A DNA stretch of 64,000 nucleotides from Tetragonia tetragonoides (GCA_038025085.1 CM076147.1:12117501-12181500); one strand, 5' to 3'. Positions 44,217-55,835 are shown, counted from the first letter of the stretch. Numbers and translations are program-made. The notes: generated by a model not told the origin, from the letters alone.

Positions 44217-46244
44217 ATGGCTAGGAAAAGAGCCCGGGCGGCCAACAAGCCCGTTCCACATAGCATGGATCCTTATCCCCTCACTCTCAATGGGCAATTT
44301 CTTCAAGAAGGAGACCCATATCCCTACTACGGATTCCCTGAACCATACACGATCAATGGGATCCTAGTTCCAGGCTTTGAGGCATTTCAAGACTGCTTCA
44401 CCATGAATGAAGACACACCCATACCTCCCAATGATGAGCGATCCACTAAAGATTGGGCTAATGACATGGCACCCAACGACTTTGGGCTGCTATTTGGTGA
44501 AGAACGTCGCCAATACGACGAGACAACAAACGAACTTCCCCTTACTGTGCTTTTTAACGAAAGGTTTGACCCGTCCAAGCTGATCGCCCCAATCGGGCCC
44601 GACCGCACCACCTGGAAGCACGAGACGAGGTGGACTCCAGTCGACGGAGCCAAGCATAAGTTCATGATTCGCAACAGTCCTACAGAAGGGCCCAATTCTG
44701 ATTCTGAGTCTGAGTCCGAGTCCGAGTCTGATTCTGAGTCTGTTATCCTAGAAGTGTCGGGTAGTCCACCCCAGTCTATTCATGCTGTTACTATGGTCCT
44801 TAGTGATGACCTCATTGATGTATTGTCCGCTTCTATTAATATTATGAGTGTCGATTTTACTTACTCGGATTGCCTCATTGCTAATAATTCAGAAGATATA
44901 ACAGAATTGCCAAAAGAAGTCACTAAAGCATTAATCGAACATGAGCTAAAGACTTCAATAGTCGAAGAAACAGAGACAATAAATATTGCAACTAATGACG
45001 AGCCTCGCCATGTGCAAATAGGTTTGTCTTTAACATCTAATGAACGCGAACAATTTGTAACACTCCTAAAGAATTATACGAATGTTTTTGCCTGGTCATA
45101 CAAGGACATGCCCGGCATAGACCGCAACATTGCCCCGCACACCATCCCGTTAAAGCCCGACTACAAACCAGTCAAACAAAAGTTAAGAAGAATGAAGCCA
45201 GAATGGGCTCTTAAGATCGAAGAGGAAGTCCAAACACAACTAGACGCATGCTTCATAAGAGTGGCCAATTACCCCGATTGGGTAGCCAACATCGTCCCAG
45301 TCCCAAAAAATGACGGACGGGTCCGAATGTGTGTAGATTTTGGGGATTTGAACAAGGCAACCCCAAAAGATGACTTTCCGTTACCCCATATAGATGTTCT
45401 AGTAGATAATATTGCTGGAGACGCCCTCCTATCGTTCATGGACGGGTACGCAGGATATAACCAGGTCCTGATGGCCAAAGAGGATGAAGAGAAAACCACT
45501 TTCATCACGCAATGGGGCACTTATTGCTACACAGTAACGCCGTTTGGGCTTAAGAATGCAGGAGCCACATACCAAAGAACTGCGACAACCCTGCTCCACG
45601 ATATGATGCATAAAGAGGCTGATGTTTACGTAGATGACATGATCATAAAGTCTAAAGACAGGGAAGGGCATGTACCCTCACTTCAAAAGTTCTTCGACAG
45701 TTATAGGAAGTACAATATGAGGCTTAATCCCAAAAAGTGCGCATTCGGAGTTACATACGACAAACTTCTAGGATTTGTCATAAGTACTAGAGGAATCGAA
45801 ATAGATCCATCCAAGATCAAAGCCATAATAGACATGCCACCTCCAAAAACAGAAAAAGAAATAAAAGGCTTTTTAGGGAGGATCCAATACATTAGCAGGT
45901 TCATTTCCAAGTTGACCATCATTTGCGAGCCCATATTCAAGAAACTCAAAAAAGAGGTAAAGACAGAATGGGACGAACAATGCTAAAAAGCCTTTGACAA
46001 AATTAAAGCCTATTTGTCCGAACCACTCGTTCTAGTACCACCCACTCCAGACATGCCTCTAATCCTCTACCTTACAGTTACAGAAACATCAATGGGGGCC
46101 ATGCTAGCCCAAGAAATAGACAAGGAAGAGAAGGCCATCTACTATGTGAGCAAGAAGTTTCTAGAATACGAAACCCGCTATTCGCCTCTAGAGAAAACAT
46201 GCCTAGCTTTGGTCACAACAACTAAAAAGCTGCGACATATTTGA
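44217..46244 (+). pseudogene. Tat element 2 pol: RT and RNase H
   Basis: The frame from ATG at 44217 is open for 589 codons to TAA at 45984, and the protein signal continues in the same frame to 46244, so the TAA is a single lesion. A long N-terminal region has an acidic Ser/Glu/Asp repeat (44693-44740). RT motifs are RMCVDFGDLNKATPKDDFPL, PFGLKNAGATYQR and the catalytic YVDDMIIKS (about residue 471), the Tat form. RNase H begins PLILYLTVTETSMGAMLAQ and loses its frame at 46240 through a small deletion. The protein would copy element RNA into DNA; whether the ATG is natural or inside a longer gag-pol is open. Confidence 0.9.
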
Positions 46245-46540
46245 AAAGCGCAAACTGAACGGTAGAATAGCTAGATGGACTGTCCTCCTCTCAGAGTTCG
46301 ACCTCAAATTTGAACATTAAAAAGCCATAAAAGGGCATGCCATCTCAGAGTATCTAGCAGACCAAGCTGTACACGAACCAGATCGCAAGGACGAATATCA
46401 CTTTTGAGACGAAGGGGTTATGACCTTAGACACCGAGACTTGGCAACTCTATTTCGATGGAGCATCTAACCAAAAGGGTTTTGGAGTAGGAGTACTAATA
46501 GTGACCCCCTTAGGGTGCACATACACCTATTTCAGTCAAA
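46245..46540 (+). pseudogene. End of RNase H and start of the additional (archaeal-type) RNase H
   Basis: The RNase H tail (LNGRIARW, ISEYLADQA) is readable with one stop near 46318. At about 46438 a second RNase H begins with WQLYFDGASNQKGFGVGVLI, the start of the archaeal-type domain (aRNH) known in Tat/Ogre elements. It ends at KLDHEVTNN, where the sequence jumps into integrase. Confidence 0.75.
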
Positions 46541-47125
46541 TTAGATCACGAAGTCACCAACAACGGCGCAGTAGAAGCAACTAACAAAAACATCAAGAAA
46601 ATACTCCAAAGAATGTCCGAGAATTATCATGATTGGCCTGACAAGTTGCCATTCGCACTTTGGGGTTACAGAACATCGGTCCGCGCATCGACGGGAGCAA
46701 CGCTATACTCTTTGGTCTACGGAATGGAAGCTGTATTGCCAATTGAGTTAGAGGTTCCATCTCTACGGATCGTTTTAGATAGTCAAATTCCATAAGTGGA
46801 TTGGGTCCAAGCCCGCTATGACCAATTAGTCTTACTAGATGAGAAAAGGTTACAGGCTTTGCACAACATAAGAGTCTATCAAAGGAGACTGACCAAGCAC
46901 TTTAACCAAAGGCTCAAAATGAGACACCTTAAGGTTGGAGATTTGGTACTTAAAGAGGTAAGGGCCAATGTCACTGACCCAAGAGGGAAATTTAGACCCA
47001 ACTGGTCAGGCCCGTTTATTATTACAAAGATCTTAACAGGTGGCGCCACAAGATTGGCAGATTTGGACGGGATCGAGTTTAGTCAATGGATAAACATGGA
47101 TCAATTAAAGAGGTTTTATGCTTAG
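46541..47125 (+). pseudogene. Tat element 2 integrase, C-terminal part only
   Basis: It begins at the catalytic Glu region (NGAVEATNKNIKK) and continues through LPFALWGYRTSVRASTGATL and GKFRPNWSGPFIITKILTGG to the stop at 47123. Both catalytic Asp residues and the zinc domain are deleted. A TAA at 46793 splits it. The junction with aRNH shares an AACAACGGCGC-like stretch, suggesting deletion by short homology. Confidence 0.87.
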
Positions 47126-47545
47126 GCAAGACACCCAATATAGCACTTTCGAGAGGCCCATACAAGGCTACTTAATCCCGAAAAAAAAAAAGGAAAAAAT
47201 AAAACGGGATTTAATGTAAAAAAAAAAAAAACCGGATAAGAACTACGAGTGGCCTGATTCCCCTAAAAGGATACGTAGGACAACCCAATTGCAATTGGGC
47301 CCGGCCCCTTCATCATATTCGCGTTCAAAAGTTGTTAATATATGCATATAATAAACACAAGGTTGCAATATTAAAATGAGCATGTCTCCATAAATAATAA
47401 TAAAGTCCATTACAAAGACTTGACAATTCCCAAAATATTAAGGCAAAAATTAAATCTAAATCTAAAGAAGGGGCACATCACCCTTATTGAATTTAAAGCA
47501 AATAAAAGGCAATCCTAAGCTCCAAAAGAGTATTTCCTTAATAGA
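47126..47545 (+). other. Post-integrase spacer with conserved Tat box, element 2
   Basis: GAACTACGAGTGGCCTGATTC and ATACGTAGG (about 47240-47280) correspond to element 1 at 11263-11311. The rest is A-rich and without coding signal. Confidence 0.6.
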
Positions 47546-48380
47546 CTACTCCGTAGCTTCGGTGGTAGGGACTGCATCCTCCATGGGCTCATCTACCTTT
47601 AGGCCTTCCGCTTCGCGTTCCTTGGGAGCCCATCTCTCTCGAACCAAAGGCTCTTCTTTTTCAACCTCCATTAGAGGGGCGCTTGAGGAGGCCTCATGAT
47701 CATTGGCCCGAATTTGGGGTTTGGTAGTAATCTTTGCTAAAGATTTCTTTTCCTTAGGGTTGAGAACACTTTTCACATGCTTGACTCCCTTTTTCTTACC
47801 CTTCCCTTTAGGTTCATTAGGGTTGGAAATCCTTAAACTAGCCTTGACCGACTGGGCCTTAAGATCGCCCTGTTCGGATTTCCTGCATGCACGACGACCC
47901 TCCGCAGTCTTACAGTCCATCCAAGCCTCATAAGCCAAAGATATGGCCATAGGGGCCTTGATGTGAGGAATAGTCCACTTAGGGTGACGATCCCATGCAC
48001 ACTCCCAGGATCTCACCATGCTAATTGTCAAAGCCCGTGTAGCAGGAGCAACACTATCCTTTTGTGGGATAATTTGGCGTTTCCCATATTGCCGCATGAT
48101 ACGGCTAGGAAATATGTAAGTCAAGTTATGAAGGCCAAGGACTTGATAATATCCCGTTTCCTTGCTACATCCGATTGCGGATTTTAGGCCCCACCAATTG
48201 ACAGTCCATCTTAGCAAAGGGCAAGCTTTAAGGTACCCGCGCCATTCATTAATGGTGGATTGATAATAAAGCCTCCGACAAGAAGGAAACTGCTTTGGTT
48301 GATATTTGAGCGCATTAGCCAGCCTCTCAATGAAGCACATATGCTCCAGGAGCCATATCTACAAAAAAGAAAAACAACAA
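47546..48380 (-). pseudogene. Antisense gene A of element 2, 3' exon(s): PMD C-terminus
   Basis: On the minus strand, TTTTTTGTAG at about 48360-48372 looks like a 3' splice site, and the coding stretch from there is open to 47546. It reads LLEHMCFIERL, FPSCRRLYYQSTINEWRGYL, FPSRIMRQYGKRQIIPQK and a Lys-rich tail (KGKGKKKGVKHVKS) with an acidic end. The MRQYGKRQIIP motif matches element 1 gene A (VMKQYGLKQVIP) and the PMD family. The N-terminal part lies at 51042-51590, separated by an inserted LINE. Confidence 0.75.
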
Positions 48381-48457
48381 GGCAAAACATAATGTTAGAT
48401 ATCCATTAAAGATTCAAACTTTATCAAAAGCAGATACAGTTTGATCTCACCCAGAAC

Positions 48458-49816
48458 TTGTTTGATCAGGCACCAATGGAGCAGGAGAGAGCTGCTTCAG
48501 CACAGCTAGAGAAGATTTTGAAGCTTGAGGAACACTTCCTTAGGCAAAAATCTAGAATTTCCTGGGTAAAGACTGGTGATGCAAACACCAAATACTTCAA
48601 TGCCTGTGTTAAGGCTAGAAGAGCACATAACAAGATAATCTCTATTCATACTAGTGAGGGTGACAGGCTCACTAAGGCCGCATCACTTATTGGGTCTGCT
48701 GTTGAGGAACTCCGTGCCATTGATCCTCATTTCATGACTAATGGAAATGTTCTATCTCTGGAGCAGCAAATTGGCCTGTGTAAAGAATTTTCCCCATCTG
48801 AAATCAAGCAAGCCCTCTGGGAGATGGATGGTGACAAAGCACCAGGCCCTGATGGCTTTGTAACAGCTTTCTACAAAGCTTCCTGGGATGTTATTGTGCA
48901 GGATATTGTACAAGCAGTTCAGAGTAACTTCCATTCAAGTAAAATACTAAAAGCTTTGAACTGTGCCTCCATCACCCTTGTGCCTAAAAATGAGAATCCT
49001 ATGCTTGTGAGTGACTATAGACCCATTGCATGCTGTAATGTCATACATAAAATCATTTCTAAAGCACTTGCAAACAGATTGTGTAATGTGCTAGATAATC
49101 TTGTTAGCCTTGAGCAGTCAGCTTTTGTAAAAGGAAGGTTTATTGTGGATAACATTTTTCTGGCTCATGAATTGATTAAGTTCTATGGTAGAAAAGGCCT
49201 CTCTGCTAGGTGTATTGTGAAAGTTGACTTAAGGAAAGCATATGAATCCATTGAGTGGAGCTTCCTTGAACAAGTGCTTGTTAGTCTCCATTTCCCTGGG
49301 AAGTTTGTGAGTTGGTTGAAGATGTGTATCTGCACAGTTAGCTACTCTATCTTGTTTAATGGTACACCTTTGAAGCCTTTCGAAGACAAGAGAGGATTGA
49401 GACAGGGAGATCCAATCTCTCTCTACCTCTTTGTGATTGCAATGGAATATCTTTCCAGACGCTTGAAAGATTTGAAGAATATGCCTGCTTTCAGATTTCA
49501 TCCCAGGTGGAAAACGTTTGAGCTGCTCCATAGCATTTTTCCAGATGATCTCCTTTTATTCTCCAGGAGAGATGTTGCATCTGTGCAGCTCCTTTTCACT
49601 CAGTTTAAGCTATTCTCTGATTGCTCTGGGTTGTTTGCAAATGCTAATAAATCTGAAGTGTATTTTGGTGCAGTATCAAACAATGACCAAAGAACTATTC
49701 TTAACTGCTTGGGTATGCAGACTGGAGAACTACCTTTTAGATACCTTGAAATCCCTCTCACTTCTAAGAGGTTGAATATAGGATTTTATGACCCTTTGAT
49801 TCAGAAAAAGCACTAG
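48458..49816 (+). pseudogene. LINE B ORF2: reverse transcriptase part
   Basis: Open over 452 codons; the first listed codon is TTG, since the true start is truncated away. Motifs include QKSRISWVKTGDANTKYFN, APGPDGFVTAFYK, KVDLRKAYESIEW and RGLRQGDPISLYLFVIAMEY. The catalytic box reads FPDD instead of FADD, which probably harms activity. The frame stops at 49814. The endonuclease domain and ORF1 are absent. Confidence 0.88.
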
Positions 49817-50835
49817 TAGGATCCAGTCTTGGACTACTAAATTTCTATCTTATGCAGGCAGGCTTCAATTGCTCAAATCAGTATTGTTTGCCATGAATAA
49901 CTTCTGGACACAATTTTTTAATTTGCCTGTTGCTGTTATTCATAATATTGAGCAATAGTGTTGAAGGTTTTTATGGACAGGGTCTGCAGACCCTACTAGC
50001 AGATCTTTGGTGGCCTGGTCAGCCATATGTAGGCCTGCAGCTCAGGGAGGATTGGGTATATTTGATTTAACACTCTAGAACAAAGCTGCACTGGGAAAGC
50101 TACTCTGGGATCTGCAACATCACAAAGAGAAGCTTTGGGTGAAATGGATCAATGCTTATTATATAAAGCAGGGTTCATTTTGGAATGCCACTAAGCGTGC
50201 TCAAGCTTCCTGGCTTATACAGAAAGTTTTTGACCTCAGAGAGGAGTTGTATGTGTTTATTCTAAATCAAAGAGCTGCTAAATATAAGATGGGGCAGGTT
50301 TATACAGCTTTGCTACCTCCTGCAAAGAAGGAAGAATAGGCTAAACTAGTCTGGTGCCCTCTTGCTACCCCTAGATGGAAGTTCATTCTTTGGTTATGCA
50401 TCCTTAACAGACTTCCTATATGGAAAAATTTGCAGAAAATTGGAATACAGGGCCCCAGTGTGTGTGTTTTGTGCCACTGTGCAGAGGAAACCCATGAGCA
50501 TCTCTTTTATGGTGTAGCTTTACTAAGCTACTCTAGAGTCACTTACAGAGTTGGCTGCAACAACAACAGTTTGGTTCCTGCTGGGATGATATGATCAAGC
50601 TAGCAAGCTTGAAAGCAAAAGTTAGAGCACCGCAAAAGAAGATTGGCACTGCTCTATTCTCTGCTGTTGTATACTTCATCTGGAAAGAGAGAAATGCTCG
50701 GATCTTTCAGGGAGCTAGTACTGATTATAAGGCAGTTAGTAGATAGATTATTGCCAACTTACATATCCGAGGAGAAGCTGTCCGTGATAGGAAAATTCAG
50801 GAGTATTTTGTTCAACACCTGAATTTCTTCCCTTG
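49817..50835 (+). pseudogene. LINE B ORF2 C-terminus with zf-RVT, broken
   Basis: The protein continues in several frames. 50139-50339 is open (MKWINAYYIKQGSFWN), and after a TAG the zf-RVT domain follows (CPLATPRWKFILWLCILNR, CVLCHCAEETHEHLFY, about 50345-50515). Later parts are frameshifted. A 3' UTR of about 190 bp leads to the poly(A). Confidence 0.8.
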
Positions 50836-51041
50836 AGTTTTGAATTGAATTGTTGTGCTGTTTTGCTGATTGTATTAGTTTTTATAGTTGTTGTTAGTTC
50901 TTTTATTCCACATAATGTAATAGGAGGATATGTAGCTGTGTTTTGAGAGTTTTGAGAGGCAGTTCTGACTGCTTGTACACATTGCAAATCCTATTTGGAA
51001 GTAATATAATATATCTTTACTTTCCAAAAAAAAAAAAAAAA

Positions 51042-51590
51042 TTATTCAAGTGCTCAGTTGAAGGAGAAGAGGGTTTCCCGTCCATCCGCCAGGTAACAGC
51101 TCTTGTTTTTTGCGATCCAAGCAAATTAAAGTTTCACCAAGAACAAGAGACATACGGGTAAAATCGGTTTGAATTTGCTCAAAAATTCTAAGCATACAAG
51201 TTTTACCATTATTACCTCCACCAACAAAGAGGTACCTATGCAAGAGACATAAGATAAAAGCACGCCTATAATACGTCTCATCGCGATCATCCTTTTCCTT
51301 GGGAAAAAGATGTCAATCACGCCATTGAGGTCTAGCTCACCGTTCCTAGCAACGGAGGAGGCTTGTGTTGGGGATAGGCCAAGATACCTTTTATAATAAC
51401 CTTCAAGGTTGGCCCCGAGCCATGGAGTAGTGGGAGCTTGATCATGAGGGAATCCAAGTATGGCGGAAAATTCTTCGGGAAGAGGGCACAATTCATTATA
51501 CCCAAATTTAAAAACATGGAGGCCTCCCTTTGGCCGCCGGGCTATTTTCTTGACACAACCCTCTTTTCTCCGGTTTTGGACACTTTCCTT
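51042..51590 (-). pseudogene. Antisense gene A of element 2, 5' part: PMD N-terminus
   Basis: On the minus strand the motif FGYNELCPLPEEFSAILGFP (about 51440-51500) matches the gene A motif of element 1 (FGNSELCPLVEEFAAI) and the PMD start. The following YLGLSPTQASSVARNGELDL resembles the SLGLSSAEAKNIV region of element 1. One frameshift lies near 51490. The upstream end (about 51590) is not certain. The gene would continue at 48380 without the LINE. Confidence 0.72.
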
Positions 51591-51979
51591 AACGGTTTTG
51601 GACTCGAATTTGGCTCAATTTCCTATTTTCACTATTATTTCAATTTTCTATTATTTCCTTATTATTTATGGAAGCTCCACAATTCCTTATTTCTTTTTGG
51701 ATGATTATCATCTTTTCCTTTTTATATCTTTTTATTAATCCCTTTTTACTTATTATTTTCATTTCATTTTTGCACCCCTTTCCTTTTTTTTCATTTTTTT
51801 TAGGAGGGTAGGGTACACCCAATTTTAACTTTTTGGCTGTACCATTTGTTGCTACATGGCTATTGCTTGCGCTTTTGCTTGGCTACTTGTGCATTCGCAT
51901 TTAGCCTAATTATATGCAGAGACCAATAAATAAATAAATAATATTTACAAGTAAAGTCCGAATGTTTGTTCAACACAAA
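51591..51979. other. T-rich spacer between antisense genes A and B of element 2
   Basis: It is strongly T-rich on the plus strand (TTATTTCC and TTCATTTT runs) with no coding signal. It corresponds to the T-rich spacer 13044-13436 in element 1. No exact GCCGCTAGCGGC palindrome is seen here. Confidence 0.55.
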
Positions 51980-54764
51980 TGTTCAGAATGTATTTCACAC
52001 AAATACATTATCATAAAAATCATCACCCGCACCAGCATCCGTACGGAGCACCTCAAAGTGATCCTTTGCTCTACATGGCTCGTCACCAAAGATCGACGCC
52101 ACGACCTGGCTAGGGTCAAAGGAAGAATGTCGGGCAGGCTCCCGGTACGAGCATTCCTCCCCAGCATAACTCGAATCATACCCCCACGAAGAACGAGGAG
52201 GCATGGTAGGCTTCATAGGAGCAGGGATAGGAGGCTGGTAATAAAGACCGCCATATGAAGGATACCCCGCATACCCGAGATAAGAAGGATACATCGGAAT
52301 AGGCAGAGGAGTTGGCTCCAAAAATGGAGTCATCGTACTCCCACCAGGACGGTCTGTCCGATGTGCATGCACACTCTCTCTCCTAGGGCTCTCCCTCCGA
52401 GGGCTCCTCTCGCGCGAAGGGCTACGCTCAGGAGAGCTCACAACCTCATCATCTGACAATAATACCTGTCGTGACCGATGAGGAAGGGGTCGACGGTACT
52501 CAACCTGCAGCCCACCAAATATATAAGATACATTTCTCGAAGCATGTAACTTTGAAAATGCAAAATCAAGCTTACCTTGTCCAAGTCAACTCTTGAGCAA
52601 GTACCCCTCGAAAGAGCTCGGGATATCCAGGACTTCATGGCATGCATCATCCTGGAGACTTACCCGGTCTGCTTACGCTCAAGCTACGCAAAGAAAAGTC
52701 AGTACAAGCATGCAAAACGGCAAAGCATCGCACATATTGGTAAAATTGCGAGTTTACCCCTGGATTCCCAACTGGAAGAGGAAGGCCCTAGATGTCCTCA
52801 TCAAGGTCCTCCGTCATGGGGAATTCCCCCCCCAACACTCCTTCCCGCCATAGTCCCGACCTCGGACCCGCATGTCAGGGATATCCACATCAATGGCGTC
52901 AACCCGAGGCTCCTACAAAGCAAAGTAAGTTAGCATCTGACAAAACAAGAAAGACAGAGAATATCAAAACATTGAATTCTTACATTCAAACCCACAAATA
53001 AAGGCATGAGGCGATTATGGCGGAACTGTTCGTAGTGCCCCACGAGGTCCTCCGTAGGCTCCCTCAAATACCGCATAGCATCCGAGCCCACCATGGCCTC
53101 CGCAACCTGATCGCGAGACAAGCACCTCACCAAGAACATGGTCGAGAGAGGATCTGAGAGAATCCTCGGGCCCGCCACGTAAGGATAAACCTGACGGAAG
53201 ATCCGCTCTCCTAAGTACCACTCAAAAGAGAACGGACCCGCAATCAGGATCCTCTGGCGGTCCACCGCCCTAGATGCTAGGATAGCATCCGAAGCTAAAC
53301 CATGATATTTCGCCCATGGGAAGTAGTCAATCTACGCAAGCATGCAACATAAGATATTTCCACATTAAGAAATGTAATCCATGCAACAAAAAGCAAAGCT
53401 ACTTTACCTTGTGCCAGTCTAGGTGCAGGAGGGCCTCCATAGACTGCTGGAAAGTCTGCAGAGGCGCAGGACCCCTATGACGCCATTCACTACAAACCGG
53501 GAAGTCTAACTCCCAGCCTGTAGGCTCCATGTCCGGGAAATGCTCAAAAAACCAAGGATACATCAAAACATGGAATTAAGCACCGCACACTTAAATCATG
53601 CAAATCCACAAAAACAGATGCAAAAAGCAAACGCACCTGTAAGACCTTCCAAAAACCGCACAAGCTCACGGGAGGAAGAGTCGACTGCTTGCATCCCTCA
53701 TCATTCACGCGGCAAGCAAACCGCATACATCTCAAGAGGTTGGCATAACTCGGCAGCCCCCAGTTGTACTCTCTCACTCTCTCCCAATCCAACAAGCTCG
53801 GGAGGTAAATAGCATGGATACGCTACCCTTTTTCACCAAAGATAGTAGTGGCAAGGAGGTAGGCGATGAACATCCTCGCCTTTTGCTCCACCGAGGTATT
53901 TCTCTTATACCTCATATCCTTCAAAGCAGCGAAAAGCTCGCTATAGGAACGGTAATGGTGACCCCATGTGTTCCCTCAAGGACCGAAAAGCTCCACCATC
54001 TCTGCCTTACGCTTCCAAATGGAAACGTCATAGACAATGGGCGTACCCACGCAAGGTACCCCGGTAAACATAGCAAACTCCGAGGGAGTGATCATCATCT
54101 CCCCATTAGGGAAATGGAACGTGTTGGTAGTATCCCAAAAACGCTCCAAAGACAAGAAGACAATACACCTTTTGACTTGCTCAACCGAGTCTGCCGCATT
54201 CAAAAGGGGCCCAAATCCCGCATTCAAAACCGCATCATGCACCTCTTTGGTCAATATTTTAAAAAGTCTCACTGCAGAGCCATAGTTGCCATGGGCCTTC
54301 AAATTCCCATCGGGTTCCTATGATCAATTCGCAACCCCTTAGGTTCACATTTCAATCAAATGTTCAATCCTAGGCATGTTTCTAAGTTCTTTCAAGCCGT
54401 GCAAGATCACATGCGCTACAAGCTTGATAATTGCTACAATTTCTACACAAATTCTAACTCAAGGCAAAGCATATAAGCTAAAATTCAATGCATAAAACTA
54501 TGAATTCAAAGTTTGAGGCTTACCACGAACGTGGAAGCCCGAGAGCTCAAATGAGTCGCCGGACGTAAAAGCAACTCCGATCAATCCCAAACAATGTCGG
54601 GCATCCTGTCCGACCGGGTGTATCGATCTTTAGGAAAAGCGATATTGGGCTTCCTCTTTGAAGACTTCACATGAGAAGGAAAAGCCTTGGTGAAAATGTC
54701 GATTTCTTCAACCTCCTCCCGCACCTCGGTCCTCCTACTCCTCTTCCTTGCCAATTTTGGAGCC
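51980..54764 (-). pseudogene. Antisense gene B of element 2: spliced PMD gene
   Basis: The minus-strand exon model is as follows. Exon 1, 54764-54524: MAPKLARKRSRRTEVREE, one in-frame TGA at 54581, donor GTG/GTAAGC. Exon 2, 54317-53637: acceptor CATAG; the PMD signature FWDTTNTFHFPNGEMMITPS and REYNWGLPSYANLLR; donor ACAG/GTGCGT. Exon 3, about 53560-53408: FEHFPDMEPTGWELDFPVCS, donor CAAG/GTAAAG. Exon 4, 53332-52984: acceptor CGTAG; PFSFEWYLGERIFRQVYPYV; donor AAT/GTAAGA. Smaller exons follow, then a last exon 52507-51995 (acceptor CTGCAG) rich in Ser-Pro-Arg and Pro/Tyr. Exon 2 also carries stops near 53976 and 53840. Function unknown; the RS-like tail and basic start suggest a nuclear protein. 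Confidence 0.75.
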
Positions 54765-55490
54765 ATGAAAAAGGATGAGCAAAGCAAGCAAGAACAACAA
54801 GCAAAAATGGAGAAGACAAGATTTTCTCTCTCCAAGGGTTTCAAAAACCCACTCTCAAATTCACCCCAAATTTGTGAGAAATCACAAATAAACTTCAAAT
54901 TATGCAACGTTTATGCAAAAGCAAGCAAATGTAAGCAAAAACGAGCGAATTTGAGCAATTTTCAGCAGGAAATGAAGTTTGGGCAACAATGGAGATAGAG
55001 AGAGAGAGTCTCAAATTTTTGGGGAAGAAATGACCCAAAATTTGGCTCTCCTTAAATTAAACCCCATCCGCGCCTCTGAACCGGCCCCGCAGCCCGATTC
55101 AAGGCCACCCAAGCTCAGCGGCTCAGCCGCTGGCCCCGGAGGAAAAGCCGCCAGGCCGCGCAGCCCCTCTCAGCACCCCCGCACTGTCATCTGAGTCACT
55201 GAGCAGGCCCTGCGCATGGCCGCTGAACCTCTTTTCTCTTCCGCCTCTCACCGGGCGGGCCCGCAAGTTCAAATTCTGCGCGGGATTGCATTTCTCGACC
55301 TTTCAGAAGACGGGGAGATTTGGGCATGTCACCCAAAATGACTTTTTTTGCCCCCACAACTTGGTTTCCTATCCTAGGGACCCGGTATCATCTATTTTCG
55401 CAGGCACAGGCATCCCATCTAATTTTTGCAGGCACAGGCACTTTATTCAATTTTTTGCAGGCACAATTTTCTGGGACATATGCATCACTG
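54765..55490. other. Upstream region of antisense gene B, element 2
   Basis: AT-rich leader near the gene, then a GC-rich block (about 55070-55260) with GCTCAGCGGCTCAGCCGCTGGCC, related in form to the palindrome island before gene B of element 1. No clear TATA box. From 55385, GGCACAGGCA / TTTTTGCAGGCAC repeats occur three times. Confidence 0.5.
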
Positions 55491-55692
55491 AAGCAGAGCT
55501 ACACAACGCTCTTCGATGTTGAGGCTATAAATTAGCGTCACGTTGGCACCGGCAAAGCAGAGCCATGCAACGCTCTTCAATGTTGAGGCTATTAAAATTA
55601 GAGTAACGTTGGCACCCGCAAAGCAGAGCTACGCAACGCTCTTTGACGACGAAGCTATTAAAATTAGCATCGCGTTAGCATCCGCAAAGCAG
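55491..55692 (+). repeat. Three tandem units of 64-66 bp before the PPT, element 2
   Basis: AAGCAGAGCTACACAACGCT starts recur at 55491, 55555, 55621 and (partial) 55687, each with GATGTTGAGGCTATTAAAAT. The array has the same relative position as the 33-bp array of element 1 but unrelated sequence. Confidence 0.88.
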
Positions 55693-55821
55693 GTAACCCT
55701 GACCACAGGCGGTCAGGAGTGTAGTCCTTCTTTCTTTCTAACATAAAGCATTTTCAAACAAAAAAAAAATCTGCAGGCATTTTTAGCAAATACTTTGACC
55801 TTCGCTTTCACAAGCTTCGCC

Positions 55822-55835
55822 AAAGTGGGGGCTTC
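55822..55835 (+). other. Polypurine tract of element 2
   Basis: AAAGTGGGGGCTTC, identical to that of element 1, ends right before TGTAGACACC of the LTR. Confidence 0.85.

Larger units (their letters stand above)
48435..51041 (+). mobile_element. LINE family B, 5'-truncated, inserted in antisense gene A
   Basis: A different L1-type LINE from family A. It starts inside ORF2 just before the RT domain and ends in a 16-nt poly(A) (51026-51041). The minus-strand PMD gene continues on both sides. I could not find a clear target duplication. The left edge is approximate. Confidence 0.83.
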
